Assembly: GCF_902833085.1 (NCBI RefSeq)
Contig: NZ_CADFEB010000005.1
Location: 372,001 to 436,000 of the forward strand
From: Burkholderia ubonensis
GTDB taxonomy: Bacteria; Pseudomonadota; Gammaproteobacteria; Burkholderiales; Burkholderiaceae
Direction of reading: 5' to 3'
DNA length: 64,000 bases
Within the stretch, counting starts at the first letter, position 1, and every line of letters starts with the position of its first letter. The position numbers and the translations under genes were made by a program. Below, in pieces: positions 26,393-35,915 of this stretch. The notes beneath the pieces are model-generated. The model ran no database searches and was not told the DNA's origin. It saw nothing but the letters and a program-made list of their open reading frames with translations.

Positions 26393-26863
26393 ATGGGTCT
26401 TCTTTCGTTTATCAAAGAGGCGGGTGAAAAACTGCTGGGTCATGCCGACGCGCAAGCGGCGGAAGATCCGAATGCCGCAAACCAGACCGCGGCCGATGCG
26501 ATCAAGAATTACATCAACACGCAAGGCCTCGACACGTCGAACCTGACTGTCGCGTTCGACGGCGCGTCGCGCACCGTGACGCTGTCGGGCAGCGTCGCCG
26601 ATCTCGACACGAAGGCCAAGGTCAAGGTCGCGGCCGGCAACGTGCAGGGCGTCGCGGGCGTCAACGACGACGATCTCCAGCCGGACGATCCGGAAGTCCA
26701 GTACCACGACGTCGTGTCCGGCGACAATCTGTGGAAGATCGCCGAGAAGTACTACGGCGACGGCACGAAGAACACCGCGATCTTCGAAGCGAACAAGCCG
26801 ATGCTGTCGAGCCCCGACCGCATCTATCCGGGCCAGAAGCTCGTGATTCCGCCGCAGTCCTGA
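26393..26863 (+). CDS. kbp: BON-LysM protein, Kbp/YgaU (K+-binding protein) homologue
   Basis: 156 residues. Starts MGLLSFIKEAGEKLLG like E. coli Kbp, a cytoplasmic K+-binding protein. A BON domain covers about residues 30-92 (NLTVAFDGASRTVTLSGSV) and a LysM domain about 104-154 (HDVVSGDNLWKIAEKYYGD to IYPGQKLVIPP). No signal peptide. The Shine-Dalgarno AGGGAG precedes ATG 26393. It is isolated: a long structured leader upstream and a perfect terminator downstream. K+ binding is taken from the E. coli homologue and is not shown for this protein. Confidence 0.88.
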   Translation: MGLLSFIKEAGEKLLGHADAQAAEDPNAANQTAADAIKNYINTQGLDTSNLTVAFDGASRTVTLSGSVADLDTKAKVKVAAGNVQGVAGVNDDDLQPDDPEVQYHDVVSGDNLWKIAEKYYGDGTKNTAIFEANKPMLSSPDRIYPGQKLVIPPQS

Positions 26864-26887
26864 TCGCTCGCTCAGGAACGCAAAAGG

Positions 26888-26915
26888 AAAAGGCAGGCCG
26901 ATCGGCCTGCCTTTT
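26888..26915. terminator. bidirectional terminator between kbp and the asparaginase gene
   Basis: A perfect 12-bp palindromic stem, AAAAGGCAGGCC / GGCCTGCCTTTT, around GATC. The T/A-rich ends make it work for kbp on the plus strand and for the asparaginase gene on the minus strand. Confidence 0.92.
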
Positions 26916-26943
26916 GCATTGACGCCGGACGCAACGCGTCCGG

Positions 26944-27963
26944 TCAGTAGGTGTCGAACAAGCGCTGCAGGTCGTCGCGCGCGCCGATCCCGTTCGCGAG
27001 CGCAAGCATCAGCAGCACGCGCGCCTTGAACGGGTTCAGCGAGCCCGCGCTCACGAAGCCGAGCGCGTCGTCGCAGGCCGCGCCGTTCTTCATCACGTGC
27101 CCCGAGCCGACCCGAGACGCGCGGACCACGGCGACACCCTGCTTCACCGCATCGGCGAGCGCCGCCTGCAGCGTCGCATGGATCGAGCCGTTGCCGGTGC
27201 CCGCGACGACGAGCCCGCGCACGCCTGCCGCGACGAGCGCATCGACGGCGATGCGCGTGACACCCGCATAGCTGGCAACAACCTCGACCGCCGGCCATGC
27301 ATTACGCATCGCCAGTTGCGAATCGTGCGGACGCGTCACGCGCCGCGCGAATTCGACGCGGCCGTCCTGCACCCAGCCGAGCGCGCCGAGTTCCGGCGAC
27401 TGGAACGCATCGACCGCATACGTGCTCGTCTTCACGACGTCGCGCGCGCCATGGATCCGGTTGTTGAATGCGACCAGCACGCCTTGCCCGCGCGCCGCCG
27501 GGTGAGCCGCGACCGTCACCGCGTTGAGCAGGTTGAGCGGGCCGTCGGACGACAGCGCGGTCGCCGGGCGCATCGCCGCGGTCAGCACGACCGGCTTGTC
27601 GCCCTGCACGGTCAGGTGCAGCGCGTAGGCGGTTTCCTCGAGCGTGTCGGTGCCGTGCGTGATCACGATGCCGTCGACGGCGTCGTCGGCCATCAGCGCG
27701 CCGATGCGCGCGGCCAGCGTGTTCCACAGCGGCAGCGCGAGATCCTTGCTGTCGATGCTGGCGACCTGTTCGGCGTCGATGCGCGCGACGGACGCGAGCG
27801 CCGGCACGGCGTCGAGCAGGAAGTTGACGCCGAGCGCGCCGGCCTGGTAGCCGGCCGTGCTGGCGGCGTCGGGCGCGGCCCCGGCGATGGTGCCGCCGGT
27901 GGCGAGGACGGCGATGCGCGGCAGGGCCGGCGGCGAAGCGGAAGCGGAATGCGGAGTATTCAT
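26944..27963 (-). CDS. L-asparaginase
   Basis: 339 residues; hydrolyses L-asparagine to aspartate and ammonia. The first active-site motif is AVLATGGTIAGA (nucleophile T25), the second GIVITHGTDTLEETAY. GLVVAGTGNGSIH lies in the C-terminal domain. No convincing signal peptide is seen, although the fold is of the bacterial L-asparaginase family. The ATG at 27961-27963 gives MNTPHSASASPPALPR; the frame is open 11 codons further, but that looks non-coding. Ends just before a shared terminator. Confidence 0.9.
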   Translation of the reverse strand: MNTPHSASASPPALPRIAVLATGGTIAGAAPDAASTAGYQAGALGVNFLLDAVPALASVARIDAEQVASIDSKDLALPLWNTLAARIGALMADDAVDGIVITHGTDTLEETAYALHLTVQGDKPVVLTAAMRPATALSSDGPLNLLNAVTVAAHPAARGQGVLVAFNNRIHGARDVVKTSTYAVDAFQSPELGALGWVQDGRVEFARRVTRPHDSQLAMRNAWPAVEVVASYAGVTRIAVDALVAAGVRGLVVAGTGNGSIHATLQAALADAVKQGVAVVRASRVGSGHVMKNGAACDDALGFVSAGSLNPFKARVLLMLALANGIGARDDLQRLFDTY

Positions 27964-28220
27964 GGGCGCGATTGTAATGGCTCGCGATCCGGGCACGATA
28001 GCCCGGCCGCGCCCGGTGCGTGCGCATCATGGTTTGTCCCGATCGCCCGCCTGCGCTTTTCGTCAACGCCGGTGCGGCCCGCCACGTTATAGAAAGTGCT
28101 GTTTTGGTGTTTTCACATTGATTCGCCATAATCGGAGCGCGCGGCGCGATGCGTCCCCGCTATGCGTCCCGCTTCGCGTTTGGCGTCAATAAAACGCAGT
28201 TCACCCCATGGGAGTGTCAA

Positions 28221-28511
28221 ATGAAAATCCAATCGCTCGTAGCCGCACTGCTCGTCGGCGGCATGCTCGCTTCCCCCGCATTCGCGGCGAACAGCCAGCA
28301 GGACAAGATGAAGGCCTGTAACACCCAGGCAGCCGGCAAGACGGGCGACGAACGCAAGGCATTCATGAAGGACTGCCTGTCGGCGAAGCCGGCGAAGGCG
28401 ATGTCGCAACAGGACAAGATGAAGGCCTGCAACAAGGACGCCGCCGGCAAGAAGGGCGACGAGCGCAAGGCGTTCATGAAGAGCTGCCTGACCGCTCAGC
28501 CGGCCGCCTGA
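28221..28511 (+). CDS. PsiF repeat-containing periplasmic protein
   Basis: 96 residues with a cleavable signal peptide (about residues 1-22, ending SPAFA) and two copies of the PsiF repeat: QQDKMKACNTQAAGKTGDER then FMKDCL, and again QQDKMKACNKDAAGKKGDER then FMKSCL. Each copy has two cysteines, so two disulphides are likely in the periplasm. E. coli PsiF is phosphate-starvation inducible, with unknown function. ATG 28221 starts the signal peptide. Followed by a good terminator, so it is probably monocistronic. Confidence 0.88.
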   Translation: MKIQSLVAALLVGGMLASPAFAANSQQDKMKACNTQAAGKTGDERKAFMKDCLSAKPAKAMSQQDKMKACNKDAAGKKGDERKAFMKSCLTAQPAA

Positions 28512-28528
28512 TTCCGGCCTCGTCATCA

Positions 28529-28569
28529 ATGCCGCGCACCGTTTCGACGGGCGCGGCATTGTTGTTTTC
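28529..28569 (+). terminator. Rho-independent terminator after the psiF-like gene
   Basis: ATGCCGCGC and GCGCGGCAT pair perfectly across a 13-nt loop, followed by a T-rich tract (TGTTGTTTTCG). Confidence 0.8.
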
Positions 28570-28814
28570 GTTGCATGCGCATCAACATCCGGTCGCGCGG
28601 ATGACGGGCTCGCCGCCGCCCGTCGGCCGCAGCGCGGCCCTCCCGACGACGGCTTTCCGTGCCGGCTCCGGCCCGCCGCGCGCCCCCCGCACATGATGCG
28701 GCAATTCGCCGCGTTTTCTTCTATGATGGCTGCAATGCGGCCCATCCAAGCATAAGAAGCGCCATCGGGCCGCCCTCGACACGGACGCGCACGCCGCGTC
28801 AAACGGAGGCTTGG
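28570..28814. other. spacer upstream of the small membrane protein gene
   Basis: With the psiF terminator this makes a gap of 303 bp. A weak -10-like TATGAT at 28722-28727 is the only promoter hint; nothing coding is visible. Confidence 0.4.
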
Positions 28815-29255
28815 ATGGCATGGAGACAACACCGCTGGTTCCGCCGCTGGGTGATCGTGATCGTGTTCTGGGCCGTCCCCGTCGCGATCGTCGCCGTGCG
28901 CGAGATCCGCGAGGAAATGGCCTACAACAAGGCGGACCTGCAACTCGCGCTGACCACCTGGCAGCTCACCGATGCGCAGCGCGCCGCCGGCGCCGCCGCG
29001 CGCTGTCACGGCGACCCTGACGAAGCGCGCGCGGCCGGCTGCCCCGCCGACGTGCTCACCGCCAATGCCCCCCGCCAGAAGGCCGCGCGCGATGAGTACG
29101 TGGTGCGCCGCAACACGCTCGCGAGCTACCTGTGGCATGCATTCGTCGGCTATTGGGTCGTGCCGGCCGCGTTCCTGTTCGCGTGCGGCGTCGTCATCGC
29201 GCTGATCCGTCGCGCGCTGCGACGGCCCCCGATCAAGCCGCCGGTGCCGCACTGA
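28815..29255 (+). CDS. hypothetical two-TM membrane protein
   Basis: 146 residues, not recognised as a named family. TM1 is about residues 11-29 (WVIVIVFWAVPVAIVAV) and TM2 about 113-132 (YWVVPAAFLFACGVVIALI). The roughly 80-residue loop between them, likely periplasmic by the positive-inside rule, is helical and carries two cysteines (AARCHGD and AAGCPAD). Arg-rich ends flank both TMs. ATG 28815 is preceded by a GGAGG. The neighbours give no functional hint. Confidence 0.7.
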   Translation: MAWRQHRWFRRWVIVIVFWAVPVAIVAVREIREEMAYNKADLQLALTTWQLTDAQRAAGAAARCHGDPDEARAAGCPADVLTANAPRQKAARDEYVVRRNTLASYLWHAFVGYWVVPAAFLFACGVVIALIRRALRRPPIKPPVPH

Positions 29256-29493
29256 CGCGTGCATCGCCGCACCGCGCCCGCCCTCCCCCTGGCCTGCAAG
29301 CCGCCGGCGCATGCGCCGCGCCGGCGAGCGCGTGCGCGCCGTTCGTTGACGGATGGCGACACAACTTGACGATTTGACGCTTTTTCACTTCCGAGTAAAA
29401 AGCCTCCCGTAATCCGCTGTGATATAACTGCCGACGTGATCCGCCCCTTGAACGGCGCGACTCACGCTGAACATCACCCGATGGAGAACAACG

Positions 29494-30081
29494 ATGCAAA
29501 AACGGAATCTCGCACTGAAAGCCGCCGCCGCGCTCATCGTCGGCAGCCTCGCGCTCGCCGGTTGCACCACGACCCCCGACAAGCCCGACACCGCCGCGAC
29601 CAGTGCGTCGAAGCGCCAGGCGATCGATTCGAGCGTCGACGCGACGCTGTCGCGCCTGTATTCCACGGTCAAGGGCTCGCGTGAGCTCGTCGCGAAATCG
29701 CGCGGCGTGCTGGTGTTCCCTGAAGTGCTCCAGGCCGGCTTCATCGTCGGCGGCCAGTCCGGCAACGGCGCGCTGCGCGTCGGCGGCAGCACGGTCGGCT
29801 ACTACAACACGTCGTCGCTGTCGGTCGGCCTGCAGGCGGGCGCGCAATCGAAGGCGATCGTGTTCCTGTTCATGACGCAGGAATCGCTCGACGAATTCCG
29901 CGGCTCGGACGGCTGGGCCGCCGGCGCGGGCGCGTCGGTCGCGCTGGTGAAGATGGGCGCGAACGGCGCGATCGACACCAACACGGCCACCGCGCCGGTG
30001 CAGGTGATCGTGCTGACGAACGCCGGCCTGATGGGCGACGTGTCGATCAACGGCACGAAGGTCACCAAGCTGAAGATCTGA
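29494..30081 (+). CDS. YSC84-domain lipoprotein
   Basis: 195 residues with a type II signal peptide and lipobox LAGC (C24). The rest is a YSC84/SYLF (DUF500) domain: KGSRELVAKSRGVLVFPEV, GNGALRVGGSTVGYYNTSS, and an end KVTKLKI. Eukaryotic SYLF domains bind lipid; the bacterial role is unknown, and an envelope-stress or outer-membrane association is plausible. The upstream region has three TTGACG copies (29348-29380), one with a usable spacing to TAAAAA. A strong terminator follows. Confidence 0.87.
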   Translation: MQKRNLALKAAAALIVGSLALAGCTTTPDKPDTAATSASKRQAIDSSVDATLSRLYSTVKGSRELVAKSRGVLVFPEVLQAGFIVGGQSGNGALRVGGSTVGYYNTSSLSVGLQAGAQSKAIVFLFMTQESLDEFRGSDGWAAGAGASVALVKMGANGAIDTNTATAPVQVIVLTNAGLMGDVSINGTKVTKLKI

Positions 30082-30100
30082 CGCACGCTGCCCATGTGCA

Positions 30101-30137
30101 AACGGCGATGCCCACGCGGGCATCGCCGTTTTTTTTT
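30101..30137 (+). terminator. Rho-independent terminator after the YSC84 gene
   Basis: The 13-bp perfect stem AACGGCGATGCCC / GGGCATCGCCGTT around ACGC, then a run of nine T. Confidence 0.95.
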
Positions 30138-30155
30138 GCGCCTGCGCGACACGCG

Positions 30156-31220
30156 TCAGGTCGTCGAATCGATCACCTTGAAGCGCGCGCGCTTCTGCGC
30201 GCGGATCATCGACTGATAGACGTCGACGTACTCCTGCGCCATCCGGCGCGACGTGAAGCGCTCCTCGAAGCGCTGCCGCACGCGCGCGCGCGGCAGCAGG
30301 CGCAGCCGGTTGACGGCCGCGACCGCGCTGATCTCGTCCTCGACGATGAAGCCCGACACACCCTCGTCCAGCACCTCCGGCACCGAGCCGCGATTGAACG
30401 CGATCACCGGCGTGCCGCACGCCATCGCCTCGACCATCACGAGGCCGAACGGCTCCGGCCAGTCGATCGGGAACAGCAGCGCATGCGCGCCCGACAGGAA
30501 TTCCGCTTTCTGGTGATCGGCGATCTCGCCGATGAATTCGACGTGCGGCAGCGCGAACAGCGGCTTGATCTCGCGTTCGAAATACTCCTGGTCGGCCGCG
30601 TCGATCTTGGCTGCGACCTTGATCGGCAGCCCGCACTGCTGCGCGATGCGGATCGCCGTGTCGACGCGCTTTTCCGGCGAGATGCGGCCGAGGAACGCGA
30701 GATAGCGCGGCTCGACCGGCTGCGGCGTGTAGAGCGTCTCCGGCAGCCCGTGATAGACCGTCGTCAGCCATTTCGCCTGCGGCAGCGGCTGGCGCTGCGC
30801 GTTCGAGATCGAGATCACCGGCGCGGTGTTGAACGTGTCGAACACCGGCTGCTGCTCGGGCAGGTCGAGCCGGCCGTGCAGCGTCGTCACGTACGGCACT
30901 TCCTGGCGGTTGAAGACCGAGAACGAGTAATAGTCCATGTGGAAATGCAGGACGTCGAAGTCCTTCGCGCGGCGCGCGACCGTTTCCATCAGCAGCATGT
31001 GCGGCGCGATCCGGTCGCGGATCGACGAGTCGAGCCGCAGCGCGCGCGGCCACACCGGCTCGAGCTTCGCGCGCGTCGTCGAATCGCCGCTCGCGAACAG
31101 CGTCACGTCGTGACCGAGGTCGACGAGCGCCTCGGTGATGTACGACACGACGCGCTCCGTGCCGCCGTACAGCTTCGGCGGCACCGACTCGGTCAACGGG
31201 GCGATCTGGGCAATTCTCAT
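30156..31220 (-). CDS. glycosyltransferase family 4 protein
   Basis: 354 residues with the GT-B fold. The N-terminal Rossmann half has IAPLTESVPPKLYGGTERVVSYITE, the loop that binds acceptor; the C-terminal half has YLAFLGRISPEKRVDTAIRIAQ and the donor-site region PFGLVMVEAMACGTPVIAFNRGSVPEV with the EX7E-type glutamates. It most resembles the cytosolic GT4 enzymes annotated simply as glycosyltransferases. ATG 31220 begins the Rossmann strand directly. It stands alone (170 bp behind the ATPase gene), so its sugar and acceptor cannot be told. Confidence 0.85.
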   Translation of the reverse strand: MRIAQIAPLTESVPPKLYGGTERVVSYITEALVDLGHDVTLFASGDSTTRAKLEPVWPRALRLDSSIRDRIAPHMLLMETVARRAKDFDVLHFHMDYYSFSVFNRQEVPYVTTLHGRLDLPEQQPVFDTFNTAPVISISNAQRQPLPQAKWLTTVYHGLPETLYTPQPVEPRYLAFLGRISPEKRVDTAIRIAQQCGLPIKVAAKIDAADQEYFEREIKPLFALPHVEFIGEIADHQKAEFLSGAHALLFPIDWPEPFGLVMVEAMACGTPVIAFNRGSVPEVLDEGVSGFIVEDEISAVAAVNRLRLLPRARVRQRFEERFTSRRMAQEYVDVYQSMIRAQKRARFKVIDSTT

Positions 31221-31390
31221 GATCCACGTCTCCAAAGGGTCGGCGCAGCACCGCCCGAATATCTCATTATTAGCGATCCGGCCGGGACACACCGGAGGTC
31301 TTGCATTTTATGGGTGTTGTTACAGACCGGATACACTCGGCCGCCCTGCCGATACAGGGGTCGGAGCCCCGGCGGACGACGCGCCGCGCG

Positions 31391-32569
<1,179 letters not shown>

Positions 32570-32582
32570 GATCGGGAGCGGG

Positions 32583-33755
32583 TCAGCGTCCGTCGACGGC
32601 CTGCGGATCGGCCGCGGTATTCGCCGCCGTGCTGGCGGCAGGCGCGCGTTCGCGCGGGCGCACGGGGTTCGGCGCGTCCGGCGCCGAGGCGTGCGGAAAC
32701 AGCTCGGTGCGGCTGCGCGGCAGGCACTGCGGGTAATGCGACTGGATGTACGCGATCAGCCCCTCGCGCACGCGGCAGCGCAGGTCGAAGCACAGCGACG
32801 AATCCGCCGCGCTGACGAGCGCGCGCAGCTGCATCGTGCGCTCGGTCGCGTCGGTCACCTGCAGCACCTGCACGCGGCCGTCCCATTCGGGTGCGTGCTG
32901 GACGAGCCGCGCGAGCTCCTCGCGCAGCGGCGCGAGCGGCGTCCGGTAGTCGACGGACAGGAATACCGTGCCGATGATTTCGGCGCTGTTGCGCGTCCAG
33001 TTCGCGAACGGATTCTCGATGAACCATTGCAGCGGCACGACGAGCCGCCGCTGGTCCCACAGTCGCACCGACACGTAGGTGCCGGTGATTTCCTCGATGC
33101 GCCCCCACTCGCCCTGGATCACGACGACGTCGTCGAGCCGGATCGGCTGCGTCAGCGCGATCTGCAGGCCCGCGATCAGGTTGCCGAGCACCGGGCGCGC
33201 GGCGATGCCGGCGACGAGGCCCGCGACCCCGGCCGACGCGAGCAGGCTCGCGCCGACCTGGCGCACGTTCGGGAACGTCATCAGCGCGGCGCCGGTGCCG
33301 ACGATCACGATCAGCACCATCACGGTCCGCGACAGCACGCGCGCCTGCGTATGGATGCGACGCGCCTGCAGGTTGTCCGCCGTGTCCAGCGGATGCGCCA
33401 GGATGATCGCCTCGCAGACAGCGGCCGCGAGCCGCGCGAGCAGCCAGGTCAGCGCCACGATCGTGCCGACGGCCGCCGCGGTGCGCATGCCGCGCACGAA
33501 CGGCACGCCGTCGTCGGCCTGCAGCCAGACAAATTCGAGCGTGAGCAGCGCGAGCGTGACGAGCGACGGCTTGTCGATGTAGCGCAGTTCCACGCTCAGC
33601 ATCGGATAGGGGCTCGCGAGGCGCTTGACGATGCGCGCGCCGATCCGGTGCGCGGCCGCGCCGACCAGCAGGATGACGGCCGACACGATCAGCGTGCCGA
33701 GCCACGAATGCAATGGCGCATCGGCGATGCGCCGCAGTTCCTCGAGTGAAATCAT
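32583..33755 (-). CDS. small-conductance mechanosensitive channel, MscS family
   Basis: 390 residues: several N-terminal TM helices (about 15-40, 65-85, 95-120, 145-170), then the pore-lining helix and beta domain with SAGVAGLVAGIAARPVLGNLIAGLQI and the following PIRLDDVVVIQGEWGRIEEI, a classic MscS signature. The C-terminal alpha/beta cage domain extends to about residue 350, then a low-complexity tail. It should act as an osmotic release valve in the inner membrane. The gene follows the Rap1a-like gene by 100 bp. Confidence 0.87.
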   Translation of the reverse strand: MISLEELRRIADAPLHSWLGTLIVSAVILLVGAAAHRIGARIVKRLASPYPMLSVELRYIDKPSLVTLALLTLEFVWLQADDGVPFVRGMRTAAAVGTIVALTWLLARLAAAVCEAIILAHPLDTADNLQARRIHTQARVLSRTVMVLIVIVGTGAALMTFPNVRQVGASLLASAGVAGLVAGIAARPVLGNLIAGLQIALTQPIRLDDVVVIQGEWGRIEEITGTYVSVRLWDQRRLVVPLQWFIENPFANWTRNSAEIIGTVFLSVDYRTPLAPLREELARLVQHAPEWDGRVQVLQVTDATERTMQLRALVSAADSSLCFDLRCRVREGLIAYIQSHYPQCLPRSRTELFPHASAPDAPNPVRPRERAPAASTAANTAADPQAVDGR

Positions 33756-33855
33756 CGACGCCTGAGCCTCTTCGGTTCAGGAGGCGCGTCATGCGCCTCG
33801 TCCTGGATGCATCGGCGACGCCCGGGCGCGGCACGCGCCCGGACACGGCTTCGGG

Positions 33856-34212
33856 TCAGTTGCCGCCCCTGCAGGGAAACGCCTTGCCGAGACCGAGCGA
33901 TACCGCGGTGCTCGCGTTGTAGTCGGCCAGCTTCGGATTTTCCGCGATGTACTTGCGCACCGCGTCGGTCATCTGCTGCGCCTTGATATCGGGCGGCAGG
34001 CAGAAATACTGGCCGACGCGCGGCCCGGTGGTGCCGCCGATCGCGTCGATCGTGTTGTAGACGCCGTCGGCAGCGCCTTCGATGTAGGCCGCGCACGACG
34101 CCCGCGATTTCACGTCCGTCTTCGCGCACAGCCGATCGAGATCCGCGCCCGTGAAAGCCGCCGCCGACAACGGCACGGCGAACGCCGCGGCACAAAACAT
34201 AGCCCGCAACAT
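33856..34212 (-). CDS. exported Rap1a/Tai-family (immunity-like) protein
   Basis: 118 residues with a signal peptide (MLRAMFCAAAFAVPLSAAA) and a mature part of the Rap1a/Tai type: LCAKTDVKSRASCAAYIEGAADG, QYFCLPPDIKAQQMTDAVRKYI, and the end FPCRGGN. The four mature cysteines fit two periplasmic disulphides. Family founders neutralise type VI secretion peptidoglycan amidases, but no effector or T6SS gene is in the window, so an immunity role is only inferred from the family. ATG 34210-34212 begins the signal peptide. A 14-bp tandem repeat lies between it and the ankyrin gene. Confidence 0.75.
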   Translation of the reverse strand: MLRAMFCAAAFAVPLSAAAFTGADLDRLCAKTDVKSRASCAAYIEGAADGVYNTIDAIGGTTGPRVGQYFCLPPDIKAQQMTDAVRKYIAENPKLADYNASTAVSLGLGKAFPCRGGN

Positions 34213-34243
34213 GGTGTTCCTTATGTCAATGCGACCCGGGGCC

Positions 34244-34285
34244 GCCGGCCGCGCCTGGCCGGCCGCGCCTAGCCGGCCGCGCCCA
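34244..34285. repeat. 14-bp tandem repeat, three copies
   Basis: Units 34244-34257, 34258-34271 and 34272-34285, all GCCGGCCGCGCC plus two variable bases (TG, TA, CA). It fills most of the 79-bp gap between the ankyrin and Rap1a-like genes. The period is the same as in the array at 2234-2297, although the unit is different. Confidence 0.85.
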
Positions 34286-34291
34286 AAACCG

Positions 34292-34999
34292 CTATTTTGC
34301 ACTCTTTTGGGCATTGCCCGGCGTCGCCGCGCCGATACGCTCGGTGCGCTTGCTCAGGATGTCGATGGCATCCGGCGCCTTGTAGTGCTTCGCGAACTCC
34401 AGCGCGGTGATGCCGAGCTGGTTCTTCACCTGCGGATCGGCGCCCTGGTCGAGCAGCAGGTTGACCGTCGACGCGTGGTTGCCGCGCGCCGCCATCATCA
34501 GCGGCGTCGTGCCGTTCGGCGACGCGGTGTCGATATAGGCGTCGTGATCGAGCAGCACCTTGACGACCGCGTCCTGGCCGTTGGTGGCCGCGTAGTGCAG
34601 CGGCGCCCAGCCCTTCTTGCTGACCTCCGCGCCCTTGTCGATCAGGAGCTTCACGAGACCGACGTCGCCGTTCAGCGATGCGAGCATCAGCGCGTTCTCG
34701 CCCGCCTTGTCTTCCTTCTCGAGGTCGACGTTCGGCGCCGCGGCGAGCGCCGCCGCCACCTTGTCGGACTTCTCGCGCGCGGCGATCACGATGAGCGGAT
34801 CGCCGTTCGGCGCGAGCGTGTTCGGATCGAGGCCGTTCTTCAGCTGCTTGCCGATATCGGCAATGTCGTCGAACTTGACCGCCTTGACGATCGCTTCGAG
34901 CGACTCCGCGTGCGCGCCGGCGGCCGCGAACAGCCCGCCCGCGACCAGCGCGGCGGCGACGAGCGCACGTTTCGGCAGATGTTTGATCGGCTTGGTCAT
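34292..34999 (-). CDS. exported ankyrin-repeat protein
   Basis: 235 residues. A signal peptide (about 1-31, ending AAGAHA) is followed by about five ankyrin repeats, for example AGENALMLASLNGDVGLVKLL, GWAPLHYAATNGQDAVVKVLL, GTTPLMMAARGNHASTVNLLL. The C-terminus is a short Ala/Lys tail. Periplasmic ankyrin proteins usually bind another protein; some bacterial ones protect against toxins or catalases. The ATG at 34999 fits the signal peptide; the open frame upstream is antisense-like. Same strand as tatD (46 bp upstream) and the Rap1a-like gene downstream. Confidence 0.85.
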   Translation of the reverse strand: MTKPIKHLPKRALVAAALVAGGLFAAAGAHAESLEAIVKAVKFDDIADIGKQLKNGLDPNTLAPNGDPLIVIAAREKSDKVAAALAAAPNVDLEKEDKAGENALMLASLNGDVGLVKLLIDKGAEVSKKGWAPLHYAATNGQDAVVKVLLDHDAYIDTASPNGTTPLMMAARGNHASTVNLLLDQGADPQVKNQLGITALEFAKHYKAPDAIDILSKRTERIGAATPGNAQKSAK

Positions 35000-35045
35000 T
35001 GTTGTGGGCTCCTTCCCCTGGGTTGTCGGCTGTGTCGCGCCGCCG

Positions 35046-35825
35046 TCAGCGGGCGATCTTGAACAGCCGGAAAAAGTTCTGCGTCGTCGCATCGGCCAGC
35101 GCCTCGACGGCGATGCCGCGCTCGGATGCGATAAAGCGTCCGACATGACTGACGTACGCAGGTTCATTCGGCTTGCCGCGATACGGCACCGGCGCGAGAT
35201 ACGGCGAATCGGTCTCGATCAGCAGCCGGTCGAGCGGCACGCGGCGCGCGACGTCCTGCACGTCGGTCGCGTTCTTGAACGTGACGATCCCCGACAGCGA
35301 GATGTGGAAGTTCTGCGCGAGCGCCTGCTCCGCGACCGGCCACGGCTCGGTGAAGCAGTGCATCACGCCGCCCGGCACCTCCGCGCGCTCCTCGGCCATG
35401 ATCCGCAGCGTGTCCTCCGACGACGACCGCGTATGGATGATCAACGGCTTCAGCGTCGCGTGCGCGGCGCGAATGTGCGTGCGGAAGCGCTCGCGCTGCC
35501 ACTCCATGTCGGCGATCGAGCGGCCTTCGAGGCGGTAGTAGTCGAGGCCCGTCTCGCCGATCGCGACGACCTTCGGGTGCGCGGCCAGCTCGATCAGCTC
35601 GGCGAGCGTCGGCTCCCGCGCGTCCTCGTGGTCGGGATGCACGCCGACCGACGCGTAGACGTTGTCGTGCGCCTCCGCGATCGCGAGCACCTCGGGCAAG
35701 GTCTCGAAATCGACGGACACGCACAGCGCGTGCGTGACGTCGTGCTCGCGCATGTTCTCGAGCACCGCCGGCAGGCGGTCCGCGAGACCCTTGAAATTGA
35801 TGTGGCAGTGAGAATCGACGAACAT
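35046..35825 (-). CDS. TatD-family metal-dependent hydrolase (YcfH-like)
   Basis: 259 residues, TIM-barrel DNase-like hydrolase. Metal ligands are seen in FVDSHCHINF at the start, AIGETGLDYYR, and LIETDSPYLAP near the end, in the family order. It is read after holB (90 bp) in the conserved tmk-holB-tatD neighbourhood. The exact substrate of this paralogue is unknown; TatD proteins act as 3'-5' exonucleases or D-aminoacyl-tRNA-type hydrolases. Confidence 0.93.
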   Translation of the reverse strand: MFVDSHCHINFKGLADRLPAVLENMREHDVTHALCVSVDFETLPEVLAIAEAHDNVYASVGVHPDHEDAREPTLAELIELAAHPKVVAIGETGLDYYRLEGRSIADMEWQRERFRTHIRAAHATLKPLIIHTRSSSEDTLRIMAEERAEVPGGVMHCFTEPWPVAEQALAQNFHISLSGIVTFKNATDVQDVARRVPLDRLLIETDSPYLAPVPYRGKPNEPAYVSHVGRFIASERGIAVEALADATTQNFFRLFKIAR

Positions 35826-35915
35826 CGTGTTTCCTGAATGCGGGTGACGGGCGGCCGCTCGGGCCGCGCGCCGCCGGTTATGCGCCCTGTGCGCGGTCGA
35901 GCCGCTTGCCGGCGC

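Noticed and set aside
33818..33843. GC stem between the Rap1a-like and MscS genes as a terminator
   Set aside because: CCGGGCGCG/CGCGCCCGG pair well but there is no T-tract on either strand.
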